NCBI GenBank assembly: GCA_035938265.1
Contig: DASZHA010000109.1
Location: forward strand, 1 to 25,036
Reading direction: 5' to 3'
Length of the DNA stretch: 25,036 nt
From: DASZHA01 sp035938265
GTDB taxonomy: Bacteria > Chloroflexota > Dormibacteria > DASZGP01
Each line of letters begins with the position of its first letter. Position 1 is the first letter of the stretch. Under the pieces are notes generated by a model. The model was not told where the DNA came from. It made no database searches and was given only the letters and a program-made list of their open reading frames with translations. The translations under genes were made by a program, and so were the position numbers. Shown here in pieces: positions 7,643-14,897 of this stretch.

Positions 7643-8760
7643 CAGCCGACCACGCTTCCGAGCTTAGCCTGCATCTCTTCGATGGTCTTGATGGCTCCCT
7701 CGACCAAGCCGTACATGACGTCCTGGGTGGTACGGATGCTGTTCATCCGGCCGACGATCTGACCCACCGGCATCCCCGCCAGCTCCTTGTTGCCGGAGCG
7801 GCCGATGCGGTGCTGGGCCTCGGCGGTGAGCATGAACTGGAGGGGCATCGGCAGCGGTCCAGGACCGTTGGGATCGTCCCAGGCGTCGGTCCAGGCGGTG
7901 CGCAGCTGCCGCGCCGGCTTGCCGGTTAGGGCTCGTGATCGCACCGTGTCGCGCGAGCCGGCGGCGAGCAGCTTCTCGCGGATCAGGGGCGTGGTGTCCG
8001 CCTCGGCGACGGTCAGCCAGATCGACCCGGTCCAGACCCCCTGGGCGCCCAGCGCCAGCGCCGCCGCCACCTGCCGACCATCGCCGATTCCGCCGGCCGC
8101 CAGCACCGGCACCGGCGAGATGGCGTCGACCACCTCGGGCACCAGCACGAATGTCGCCACCTCGCCGGTGTGACCGCCGGCCTCGGTACCGGACGCAATG
8201 ATGATGTCGACCCCGACATCGACCTGCTTGCGCGCCTGGTTGGCGTCACCGACCAGCCCGGCCACCAGCACGCCCTGCTCATGGGCCTGGACTACGACGT
8301 CTTCGGGCGGCGGCCCCAGAGCGTTGGCGATCAGCTTGATGGGATGCTGCAGGGCGATGTCCACCTGCGAACGGCCCGCGCCCTCGGACCAGCCCAGGAG
8401 CGCCTTGGGCTTGGGCTCGTCGGGTGGCAGGGGCGCGACACCGTAGCGGGTGAGGATCGCCTCGACGTACTCGACGTGGGTGGCCGGGATCATGCCGCGC
8501 AGCGTCCCCTCTAGGTCCTTGCCGGTGAGGTCGGCGCCCTCGTACTTGGCGGGCATGACCACGTCAACGCCGTAGGGCTTGCCGCCGACGTGCTCGTCGA
8601 TCCAGTTCAACTCGATCTCGAGCTGCTCCGGGCTGAAGACCAGCGCCCCCAGCATCCCCAACCCGCCGGCCTTGGAGACCGCCGCCACCACGTCGCGGCA
8701 ATGACTGAAGGCAAAGATGGGGAACTCGATTCCGAGTCGATCACAGATCTCGGTCCGCAT
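7642..8760 (-). CDS. Nitronate monooxygenase/2-nitropropane dioxygenase-family flavoprotein
   Basis: This 372-residue FMN-dependent TIM-barrel protein has an N terminus reading GIEFPIFAFSHCRDVVAAVSKAGGLGMLGA. It also carries the GTEAGGHTGE loop with the family's catalytic His region, VPVLAAGGIGDGRQVAAALALGAQGVWTGS for phosphate binding, and SRALTGKPARQLRTAW. It resembles a mycobacterial NMO paralogue group. Related flavoproteins (IpdC) act in steroid CD-ring degradation, but this protein does not look specifically like IpdC to me, so its reaction is unassigned. It is the first gene of the CYP125-FadE-FadD19-ADH-TetR operon. Its ATG at 8760 has GAGAGG at 8767-8772 and a perfect KstR-type palindrome 43 bp upstream. 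That placement suggests a function in steroid metabolism. Confidence 0.82.
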   Translation of the reverse strand: MRTEICDRLGIEFPIFAFSHCRDVVAAVSKAGGLGMLGALVFSPEQLEIELNWIDEHVGGKPYGVDVVMPAKYEGADLTGKDLEGTLRGMIPATHVEYVEAILTRYGVAPLPPDEPKPKALLGWSEGAGRSQVDIALQHPIKLIANALGPPPEDVVVQAHEQGVLVAGLVGDANQARKQVDVGVDIIIASGTEAGGHTGEVATFVLVPEVVDAISPVPVLAAGGIGDGRQVAAALALGAQGVWTGSIWLTVAEADTTPLIREKLLAAGSRDTVRSRALTGKPARQLRTAWTDAWDDPNGPGPLPMPLQFMLTAEAQHRIGRSGNKELAGMPVGQIVGRMNSIRTTQDVMYGLVEGAIKTIEEMQAKLGSVVG

Positions 8761-8802
8761 TACAAACCTCTCTATCGGCGCGCTGTCGACAAGCGTCGCT
8801 AC

Positions 8803-8816
8803 TATAACACGTTCTA
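8803..8816. promoter_or_regulatory. KstR-type operator 1 (perfect TnnAACnnGTTnnA match)
   Basis: TATAACACGTTCTA matches all eight fixed bases of the published KstR consensus. It lies 42 nt upstream of the NMO-family start, in the 99-bp gap between the substrate-binding protein stop and that start. It is placed to control the NMO-cyp125-fadE26-fadE27-fadD19-adh-tetR operon. The recognition element is seen; binding by the local TetR protein is inferred. Confidence 0.82.
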
Positions 8817-8859
8817 GTTTTGGTCCGAAGGCCGTGGGCGGCCCGGATAGGAGTCTGGG

Positions 8860-10251
8860 TCAGCCCTCCCAGCCGGTGAAGACGTCGTAGGTCGCCGGCC
8901 CGGTCACCCGGGCCCATCGCGTGGACGCGGGGGCCAGGTGATTGCCCGAAGTCCACGTGATGCCCTTGCAGAGGCCGTTGGTGTCGTAGCCATTCATGCT
9001 GTTGAGGGCGTTGATCAGGGTCTGCCGGCTGAGGTTGGGACCCGCGCGGCGCACCGCCTCGCCGAACAGCACCATGGGCGTCCAGCCGATGGAGAGGGCG
9101 TAGTTGTCAAGAGGGGTGCCCGGCTGGTAGCGAGACAGGGCCTGGCCCAGCTGCTGCTCTCCGGGGGTGTTCTCCGAGGGGAAGTAGGAGTTCGAGGTGC
9201 TGGCCAAAAGCCCAATGGCGCAGTTACCGCCGGCACGGATGGCGCTCGGGTCTGAACCCAGGGGCGCGTACTGTGCCCAGCCGTTGGAGTTACACATGCC
9301 CTGGTCGGTGAGCGCCTGGAGGAAGGCGGCCTCGTTGGTCGGCTCCAGCAGGGCCACGATGGAGTCGGCGCCGCTGGCCTTCATGCTGGAGGCCTGCAGG
9401 TCGTACTGGGTCCGGGTGGTGGCGACCTGCTCGGTGTCGTAGTCGCTGCGGCCGCACGCATTGTGGGAGCAGGTGGAGCCCCCCGCGGCGGTCCACCCCT
9501 TGACGAAGCCGTCGCAATAGGGCCGGGTCACGATGGTGTCGACGCAGAGCACCCACGGCTTGTGGAACTTGAGCTGGTCGGCGTGCGAGTGCAGGTAGGT
9601 CGCCGAGAGCTGCTGCCACGTCCCGGGCGCCTGGGTGCTGAACCAGATGTAGGGGTTGCCGTAGGCGGCCGGGCCGGTGAGGCAGTCATTGATCACCGGG
9701 ACCTGGAACTGGCTGATCTCATTGATGATCCCGACATCGGTGAGTGGGGCGCACTCCCCCACGATCGCCAGCGCCTTCTCCTCCTGCACGATCTTCTCGA
9801 ATGCCGGTTTGCCCACCCCCGGGTCACCGTTGTCGTTCTGGACATCGAGCTTGATGTGGTGGCCGTTGACGCCGCCGGACGCGTTGACCATCTGCACGTA
9901 GGCCTCCTGGGCCTTGAACGCGTCGCTGGCGTCAAGCGGGCCGGACTGGGTGATCACCGAGCCGATCTGGATGTCGGCGCCCGCAGGCACGACGTCGGCG
10001 TTGGCGCTGGCGCCGCCGCCGCCGCTGCCGCCGGAGCCGCGGCTCGTGCCGCCGGCCGAGCCCGCGCTGCCGGCGTTTCCGGCGGCATTGGGGTCGGCGG
10101 TCGAGCCACCGCCGGTGACGGTGCGCTGGCTGGTGCCCGCGCCGCCACGGTTGTTGGTGATGTCCCAGGCCAGCGCGGCGCCGAAGACGAGGGTCATGAG
10201 CAGGGCAAAGGCGAGGGTCCCGACGAACAGCCGATCCTTGCTATCGCTCAA
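8860..10251 (-). CDS. LIV-type ABC transporter substrate-binding protein, membrane-anchored
   Basis: This 463-residue extracytoplasmic binding protein of the branched-chain amino acid (Peripla_BP_6) type has one N-terminal hydrophobic segment (residues 9-29), then a Gly/Ser/Ala-rich linker (36-85), then the ligand-binding fold. The fold begins ADIQIGSVITQSGPLDASD and contains VQMVNASGGVNGHHIKL and NDNGDPGVGKPAFEKIV, typical for the family. There is no lipobox Cys after the hydrophobic segment, so it is probably held by an uncleaved signal anchor. It contains nine cysteines (167, 190, 236, 246, 261, 266, 320, 344, 428), unusually many. The TTG start at 10251 is supported by GGGAG at 10258-10262. 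It is divergent from livH across a KstR-type operator. A steroid ligand is inferred from context; the fold itself does not tell. Confidence 0.88.
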   Translation of the reverse strand: MSDSKDRLFVGTLAFALLMTLVFGAALAWDITNNRGGAGTSQRTVTGGGSTADPNAAGNAGSAGSAGGTSRGSGGSGGGGASANADVVPAGADIQIGSVITQSGPLDASDAFKAQEAYVQMVNASGGVNGHHIKLDVQNDNGDPGVGKPAFEKIVQEEKALAIVGECAPLTDVGIINEISQFQVPVINDCLTGPAAYGNPYIWFSTQAPGTWQQLSATYLHSHADQLKFHKPWVLCVDTIVTRPYCDGFVKGWTAAGGSTCSHNACGRSDYDTEQVATTRTQYDLQASSMKASGADSIVALLEPTNEAAFLQALTDQGMCNSNGWAQYAPLGSDPSAIRAGGNCAIGLLASTSNSYFPSENTPGEQQLGQALSRYQPGTPLDNYALSIGWTPMVLFGEAVRRAGPNLSRQTLINALNSMNGYDTNGLCKGITWTSGNHLAPASTRWARVTGPATYDVFTGWEG

Positions 10252-10257
10252 GCCAAT

Positions 10258-10262
10258 CTCCC
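10258..10262 (-). promoter_or_regulatory. Shine-Dalgarno supporting the TTG start of the binding protein
   Basis: On the minus strand this reads GGGAG, six bases before TTG 10251. No in-frame ATG or GTG is better placed, so the start codon is taken as TTG. Confidence 0.65.
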
Positions 10263-10303
10263 GCCACCACGCTGGTTATCCCGAACACTAATAGCCGGAA
10301 AAG

Positions 10304-10317
10304 TATAACATGTTCTA
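10304..10317. promoter_or_regulatory. KstR-type operator 2 (perfect TnnAACnnGTTnnA match)
   Basis: TATAACATGTTCTA matches all eight fixed bases of the KstR consensus. It sits between the divergent substrate-binding protein (52 nt to its TTG) and livH (89 nt to its TTG), so one site could control both. The element itself contains TATAAC on the plus strand, which could double as a -10 box; that is a guess. Confidence 0.83.
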
Positions 10318-10333
10318 GTTATGCCGAATCCCG

Positions 10334-10351
10334 CGGTTGCAGTCGCAACCG
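10334..10351. promoter_or_regulatory. Perfect inverted repeat in the livH leader
   Basis: CGGTTGC-AGTC-GCAACCG is a perfect 7-bp inverted repeat with a 4-nt loop. It lies 17 bp downstream of the KstR-type site and 55 nt before the livH TTG. There is no following T-run, so it is not a classical terminator. It could be a 5' UTR hairpin or an operator for another regulator. The sequence is certain; the function is unknown. Confidence 0.5.
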
Positions 10352-10394
10352 GGTGCGCGGCAAGCTGTGGGAGATTCGTTCTGACGGGAGAAAC

Positions 10395-10399
10395 GGAGG
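10395..10399 (+). promoter_or_regulatory. Shine-Dalgarno that decides the livH start
   Basis: GGAGG lies 7 nt before TTG 10407. This favours the TTG over the upstream in-frame GTG at 10353 and over ATG 10419, which would be too far from it. Confidence 0.7.
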
Positions 10400-10406
10400 C
10401 TACCTC

Positions 10407-11336
10407 TTGAGACTTCTCATGTTGGCGGTGATCGGGGGAGCGCTGACCGGGGTGGTTTACGCGCTGGCCGCGCTCGGCCTTGTCGTTGTCTATCGTGCCA
10501 CCCGGATCCTCAACTTCGCCCACGGCGCGATGGGCATGCTCAGCGCCTACATCTTCGGCCGCTGGCTCTACCAGCCCGACTCCTTCCTGGTGCACGCGTT
10601 CGGAGCGGACCACCCGCTGCGGTCCAAGGTTGCCGCCCTGCTGCTGACGCTTGTCTTCGCGATCGGCCTAGGGCTGGTTGTCGAGCGCGCCGTGATCCGG
10701 CCACTCAAGGACACCAGCATCCTTACCAAGGTCATCGCCACCCTCGCCTTCCTCACCGTGCTCCAGTACCTGGCCGGCGCCATCTTCGGCGACGCCACCT
10801 ACTTCTTCGCCAGCATCTTCACCAACGGCTCCCAGCAGCTGGGCGTCCTCGACGTTGGCATCACCTCGGTGCCCTACTCGGCGCTGTACAACGTCGTGGT
10901 CACGGCCGCGATCGTCGTGGGACTGACCCTCTTCCTCCGCTTCACGAAGCTGGGAACGGCACTGCGCGCGGTCTCCAACGACCCCGACGCCGCCGGGCTC
11001 GCGGGCATCAACGTCACGCGCGTCAACCAGGTGGCCTGGGTGCTGGGCTCCGTGCTCGCCGCCGTGGCGGGACTGCTCCTCATCCCCGACACCAACCTCA
11101 ACACCTTCACCCTGACCCTTACCGTCATCCTCTACGGGGTCGGCGCGGCAGTCTTCGGCGGGCTGGTCTCGCTGCCGCTGACGCTGCTGGGCGGCATCTT
11201 CCTGGGCATCGCCACCGCCATCGCCCGCGCCTATGCGCCCAGCGACCTACCCGGCCTGGACTACGTGGTCGGCTTCCTGATCGTCATCCTGGTGCTGTCG
11301 GTGCGGCGCGACATCACCGTCGGGGTGCTCCAGTGA
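10407..11336 (+). CDS. livH: LivH-type ABC transporter permease
   Basis: This 309-residue polytopic membrane protein of the LivH branch of branched-chain amino acid-type permeases has the N-terminal signature TGVVYALAALGLVVVYRATRILNFAHGAMGML, with the NFAHG motif of the family. It also has the cytoplasmic coupling loop around FTKLGTALRAVSNDPDAAGLAGINV, which contacts the ATPase. Several hydrophobic helices follow, to YVVGFLIVILVLSVRR. The TTG start is chosen because GGAGG lies 7 nt upstream; starting at GTG 10353 would add a polar 18-residue stretch not expected in the family. The stop overlaps the next start (GTGA), so it is coupled to livF. With LivM (18160-19293) it should form the heterodimeric pore. 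Confidence 0.92.
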   Translation: MRLLMLAVIGGALTGVVYALAALGLVVVYRATRILNFAHGAMGMLSAYIFGRWLYQPDSFLVHAFGADHPLRSKVAALLLTLVFAIGLGLVVERAVIRPLKDTSILTKVIATLAFLTVLQYLAGAIFGDATYFFASIFTNGSQQLGVLDVGITSVPYSALYNVVVTAAIVVGLTLFLRFTKLGTALRAVSNDPDAAGLAGINVTRVNQVAWVLGSVLAAVAGLLLIPDTNLNTFTLTLTVILYGVGAAVFGGLVSLPLTLLGGIFLGIATAIARAYAPSDLPGLDYVVGFLIVILVLSVRRDITVGVLQ

Positions 11337-12316
11337 GCGTCGCCGAGCCCCTGCTCCAGGTCGAGGCCATGACCTGCTCCTACGGCAGCATCGTGGCGGT
11401 TCGCGATCTCAGTTTCCGGCTGGACCAGGGCGAGATCGTGGCCCTGCTGGGGCCCAACGGCGCGGGCAAGTCGACCGCGCTGCGCGCCATCAGCGGCATG
11501 CGGCGCGCGCAGAAGGGCAGCATCACCTTCGACGGCAACCGCATCGAGCGTTGGTCCAGCGACCGCATCGCCCGCGCCGGGATGGCCCTGGTTCCCGAGG
11601 GCCGCCGGCTCTTCACCGAGCTCAGCGTCGAGGAGAACCTGCGCATGGGGGGTTGGAACCAGCCACGGCCGGCGCTCGACGAGCGAATCAACGAGATGCG
11701 CGGCATCTTCCCCATCCTGCAGACGCGCGCCCACCAACGTGCCGGCACCCTGAGCGGGGGTGAACAGCAGCAGCTGGCCATCGCCCGGGCGCTGGTCTCG
11801 CGACCGAAGGCGCTGCTCATCGACGAGATGTCGCTGGGACTCAGCCCCCTGGTGGTGGCCGACCTGTACCGCACCGTGCGGGCCATCAACGAGGCCGGCA
11901 CCGCCGTGCTCCTGGTGGAGCAGCAGGTGGCCCTGGCGCTGACCGTCGCCCAGCGCATCTACCTGGTTGAGCGAGGCCAGGTCAAGGACGAGGGCCCGGC
12001 CGCCAAGTTCCGCGACGTCGGCTCGGTGACCGGCTCATACCTGGGCGAGGTCGGCGCCGCGGCCGCGACCGCCCAGGAGACCGCATCGATCGCCACCGAA
12101 CGGCCGGTGGAGGTGGTCCGCTTGCCCCTGCGGCGCGGCCAGGCCCGCGCCCTGCAGGTGATCGCCCAGAAGGCCAGCCGGCAGGTCGGCGACGTGGTGG
12201 CAGAGGCAGTGGAGGCCCTGCTGACTGAGCCGCCGGCAACAAACGGCAGCAAGCCCGCGCCCCGGGCAGCCAGGAAGCCGCGGAAGAAACCGGCCCCTCG
12301 CGGGCCGAAGGCCTAG
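11333..12316 (+). CDS. livF: LivF-type ABC ATPase with an extra C-terminal ribbon-helix-helix-like domain
   Basis: This 327-residue ATPase has Walker A GPNGAGKS (40-47), signature LSGGEQQ (140-146), Walker B LLIDEMS (161-167) and VEQQ at the switch position, as usual in LivF rather than LivG. The core ends near residue 238, where typical LivF proteins stop. The protein continues for about 90 residues. After a linker (239-257) comes a segment at 258-298 beginning PVEVVRLPLRR and ending VVAEAVEALL that has the strand-helix-helix look of an Arc/CopG fold. A Lys/Arg/Pro-rich tail (300-327) follows. The GTG start overlaps the livH stop by 4 nt. The stop codon shares CTAG with the convergent ltp2 stop. 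ATPase identity is secure; the tail fold is an inference by eye. Confidence 0.9.
   Translation: MSVAEPLLQVEAMTCSYGSIVAVRDLSFRLDQGEIVALLGPNGAGKSTALRAISGMRRAQKGSITFDGNRIERWSSDRIARAGMALVPEGRRLFTELSVEENLRMGGWNQPRPALDERINEMRGIFPILQTRAHQRAGTLSGGEQQQLAIARALVSRPKALLIDEMSLGLSPLVVADLYRTVRAINEAGTAVLLVEQQVALALTVAQRIYLVERGQVKDEGPAAKFRDVGSVTGSYLGEVGAAAATAQETASIATERPVEVVRLPLRRGQARALQVIAQKASRQVGDVVAEAVEALLTEPPATNGSKPAPRAARKPRKKPAPRGPKA
12291..12307. other. GC-rich hairpin at the convergent operon junction
   Basis: CGGCCC-CTCGC-GGGCCG forms a 6-bp all-GC stem with a 5-nt loop inside the last codons of livF, just before the CTAG shared by both convergent stop codons. No T-run follows on either strand, so intrinsic termination is doubtful. 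No other terminator candidate was seen between the two operons. Confidence 0.35.
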
Positions 12317-13488
12317 TCCCGGCCCAGCACCACGGCGCTGGTGGGCACGCCCGTGCCCGCGGTGACGAGCACGTGCTCCACGCCGTCCACCTGGTTCACC
12401 GACGTCCCCCGCACCTGGCGGACGCCCTCGGTGATGCCGTTCATCCCGTGGATGTAGGCCTCGCCCAGCTGGCCGCCGTGGGTGTTTACGGGGAGGCGGC
12501 CGCCGACCTCGATGTTGCCCTCGCGGATGAAGTCCTTAGCCTCTCCACGCGCACAGAAACCTAGCTCCTCGAGCTGGGTCAGCACGAAGGGCGTGAAATG
12601 GTCGTAGAGAACGGCGGTCTGGACGTCCTCGGGGCCGATGCCGGCGTCTTCCCACAGCTGCCGTCCCACAAGGCCCATCTCGGGCAGCCCGCTGATGTCC
12701 TCGCGGTAATACGACGTCATCGATTCCTGGTCCTGGCCGGCCCCCTGCGCCGCCGCCCGGATCACCGCGGGCGGCTTGGGCAGCTCGCGCGCGCGTTCCA
12801 GCGAGGTGACCACCATCGCCACCGCGCCGTCACTCTCCTGGCAGCAGTCGAGCAGGTGGAGCGGCTCCACGATCATCCGTGAGGCCTGGTGCTCCTCCAG
12901 GGTGATCGGCTTCTCGTAGAAGAAGGCGTTGGGGTTGTTGGCCGCGTGCTTGCGGTCGGCCACCGTGACGCGGCCGAAGTCCTCGCTGGTGACTCCGTAC
13001 TCGTGCATGTAGCGGCGGGCGAACATCGCCACCCACGACGCCGGGGTCAGCAGTCCAAAGGGCGCGTACCAACCAAAGTGAACGCTCTCGGCTGATGGAT
13101 TCACGGGTAGGTCCTGGACGCCGGCACCGAACCGGTTCCAACTGCGGCCGTTGAGGGCGCGGTAGGCGATCACCACCTCGGCCGTCCCCGTCGCCACCGC
13201 CATCGCGGCCTGGTGGATGGTGGCGCAGGCGGCGCCGCCGCCATGGCCGATGCGGCTGAAGAAGGTCAGATCGCCGATGCCCACGCTGCGCGCGATCTCG
13301 ATCTCGGGGACATCGTCCATGGCGAATGTGACCATGCCGTCGACATCGGCCGGGCTGAGGCCGGCGTCGTCGAGCGCCGCCACCACCGCCTCGGTGGCCA
13401 GCTGCAGCTCCGTGCGGCCCGAGTCCTTGGAGAACTCGGTGGCGCCGATGCCGGCAATGGCGGCGCGGTCGCGCAGCTCGGACCCCAT
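12313..13488 (-). CDS. ltp2: Ltp2-like steroid side-chain aldolase (thiolase-fold lipid-transfer protein)
   Basis: This 391-residue thiolase-fold protein closely follows mycobacterial Ltp2 in conserved blocks: AAIAGIGATEFSKDSGR (9-25), GGGAACAT (83-90), VADRKHAANNP (176-186), LLDCCQESDGAVA (212-224), GLPEMGLVGRQLW, LYDHFTPF (294-301) and NTHGGQLGEAYIHGMNGI. Ltp2 performs the retro-aldol cleavage of 17-hydroxy-3-oxo-4-pregnene-20-carboxyl-CoA, releasing androstenedione and propionyl-CoA. It works as a complex with the DUF35 domain of ChsH2. Tyr295 and Tyr345 are candidates for the catalytic tyrosines. Its ATG overlaps the chsH1 stop by one base (TGATG). It is the last gene of the operon starting with livM. 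The match is strong enough that an ordinary thiolase is unlikely. Confidence 0.92.
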   Translation of the reverse strand: MGSELRDRAAIAGIGATEFSKDSGRTELQLATEAVVAALDDAGLSPADVDGMVTFAMDDVPEIEIARSVGIGDLTFFSRIGHGGGAACATIHQAAMAVATGTAEVVIAYRALNGRSWNRFGAGVQDLPVNPSAESVHFGWYAPFGLLTPASWVAMFARRYMHEYGVTSEDFGRVTVADRKHAANNPNAFFYEKPITLEEHQASRMIVEPLHLLDCCQESDGAVAMVVTSLERARELPKPPAVIRAAAQGAGQDQESMTSYYREDISGLPEMGLVGRQLWEDAGIGPEDVQTAVLYDHFTPFVLTQLEELGFCARGEAKDFIREGNIEVGGRLPVNTHGGQLGEAYIHGMNGITEGVRQVRGTSVNQVDGVEHVLVTAGTGVPTSAVVLGRD

Positions 13489-13916
13489 CAGGTCGGCAGC
13501 GCGACCACCACCTTGCCGGTGGCGTGGTCGCCCATCGAGTTGACGCCGCGAACCTCGACCTCAACCACACCCTCACCATCGACTGCTTCGGCGGCGGCGA
13601 CGCGGCCCGACATGCGCATGACATCGCCGGGGAAATTGGGCGCGCCCAGCCGGATGGCGATGCTCTTCACCCGCGCCTCCGGCCCGGCCCAGTCGGTGAC
13701 GAATCGGCCGATGAAGCCGTTGGTGCTGAGGATGTTCATGAAGATGTTGGGCATGCCCCGCTCCACCGCCAGGCCCATGTCGTGGTGCACGTCCTGGAAG
13801 TCGCGGGTGGCGATGGCCGAGGCGATGATCAGGGTCGGCGTCAGCTCGATGACCTCCTCGGGGAGGGCGTCGCCAACCTTCACGTCGCCGAACCTGAGGG
13901 TGGTCGTGGCCGCCAT
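13488..13916 (-). CDS. chsH1: ChsH1-like enoyl-CoA hydratase subunit (MaoC fold)
   Basis: This 142-residue single hot-dog-fold hydratase has a central block at residues 33-46, ATRDFQDVHHD, which holds the Asp and His pair of R-hydratases. It is the same as I recall in mycobacterial ChsH1. Other shared stretches are NIFMNIL, FVTDWAGPEA and RGVNSMGDH. ChsH1 with ChsH2 hydrates the double bond of 3-oxo-4,17-pregnadiene-20-carboxyl-CoA, the step before Ltp2. The ATG overlaps the chsH2 stop by one base, and its own stop overlaps the ltp2 start in the same way. Stoichiometric, coupled synthesis of the three partners is therefore likely. Confidence 0.92.
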   Translation of the reverse strand: MAATTTLRFGDVKVGDALPEEVIELTPTLIIASAIATRDFQDVHHDMGLAVERGMPNIFMNILSTNGFIGRFVTDWAGPEARVKSIAIRLGAPNFPGDVMRMSGRVAAAEAVDGEGVVEVEVRGVNSMGDHATGKVVVALPT

Positions 13917-14896
13917 CAGGCGCCCCCGGCCGGCCGGAAGAGGGGCAGGATCAGGTCGTCGTCAACGGCCGTGAAGGCCACCTCCACGGGCATGCCGATC
14001 TTCACGTCCCCGGGTGCCACGTCGACCAGGTTGGAGACCAGGCGGGTACCTTCCTCGAGGTCGACCAGCACCACCACGTAGGGCTGGGGGAACATCGGCA
14101 GTGGCGGGTGGTGCGGCACCACAAAGCTGTGAACTGTCCCGCGCCCGCTGGCCATAACCGTGTCCCACTCCAGGCTGCGGCACTTGGGGCACATCGGCCG
14201 GGGCGGGTGCCGCAGCGCGCCGCAGGCGGCGCAGCGCTGGATCAGCAGCTGACCCTGGTCGACGCCCTCCCAGAAGAAGCGGTTGTCGGCATTGATCGCC
14301 GGGCGCGGGCGCCTCGGCTTGCCCTCCACCGCGGGGATCTTGGGTGGCGGCGCCATCGACGGTTTGAACTTCAGCACCCGGAAGAGCATCTTGCCCACCA
14401 GCTCGCCGTCGTCGGTGCGGAACTCGTCCCGGAAGTCGATGAAATGGCCGGCCCCGAGCCCGGTCTTCTTCTCGTCGGTGATCTGCTCGATGACACTGGT
14501 GCGGGTCACGTGGTCGCCGGGCCGGAGGTAGCGGGGGTACTCCTGCTCACTGTTGGTGGCGACGATCGAGGTGAAGCCGGCGTCGTCCAGGACGGCGAAG
14601 ATCTGGCCGATGACGTCCTCGTCAGGGGGCGGCTCCACCGGGTGCAGACCCCGCATGGTCCAGACCTGGAGCATCGCCGGTGGGGCGACGATGCCGCCGT
14701 GGCTCGAGGCCGCCGCCGCCTCGGGGTTGGTGTAGAGCGGGTTGTGGTCCTCGATCGCGTCGCAGAAGTGACGGATCATCGGCTCGTTGACGGCGTCGTG
14801 GGCCCGGAAGGGGGGCGTCGCCGGCCGGCCGACGAATGGCAGCAGCCGGGCCATGATCCCGCCGGCCGCAGGGGCCTGGGTCTCGGCCTGGGCCAC
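13916..14896 (-). CDS. chsH2: ChsH2-like bifunctional protein: MaoC-like hydratase half plus DUF35 OB-fold
   Basis: This 326-residue two-domain protein has an N-terminal hot-dog domain (about 36-180) with DHNPLYTN where active R-hydratases have D-x-NPIH; Tyr stands in the His position, as expected of the non-catalytic partner of ChsH1. A Pro-rich linker (181-200) leads to a DUF35 domain (204-326) with rubredoxin-like zinc ribbon Cys222, 225, 236 and 239 (CAACG...CPKC) and an OB fold. This is the architecture of mycobacterial ChsH2, whose DUF35 part activates Ltp2. The GTG at 14896 is chosen because AGGAGG lies 6 nt upstream and the ferredoxin stop is 1 nt before. A longer frame to 15082 overlaps the ferredoxin out of frame. 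Confidence 0.9.
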   Translation of the reverse strand: MAQAETQAPAAGGIMARLLPFVGRPATPPFRAHDAVNEPMIRHFCDAIEDHNPLYTNPEAAAASSHGGIVAPPAMLQVWTMRGLHPVEPPPDEDVIGQIFAVLDDAGFTSIVATNSEQEYPRYLRPGDHVTRTSVIEQITDEKKTGLGAGHFIDFRDEFRTDDGELVGKMLFRVLKFKPSMAPPPKIPAVEGKPRRPRPAINADNRFFWEGVDQGQLLIQRCAACGALRHPPRPMCPKCRSLEWDTVMASGRGTVHSFVVPHHPPLPMFPQPYVVVLVDLEEGTRLVSNLVDVAPGDVKIGMPVEVAFTAVDDDLILPLFRPAGGA

Positions 14897-14897
14897 T

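Noticed and set aside
10005..10110. GCC/CCG-rich repetitive DNA, possible simple repeat element
   Set aside because: It encodes the Gly/Ser/Ala spacer of the binding protein and has no regular unit.
10353..10406. Upstream GTG start for livH at 10353
   Set aside because: It adds 18 polar residues not expected for LivH and lacks a ribosome binding site, while GGAGG precedes TTG 10407 at ideal distance.
8860..12316. Plain leucine/isoleucine/valine transporter
   Set aside because: The family resemblance is only to the superfamily; the operators and operon partners all point to steroids. Amino acid transport cannot be excluded formally.
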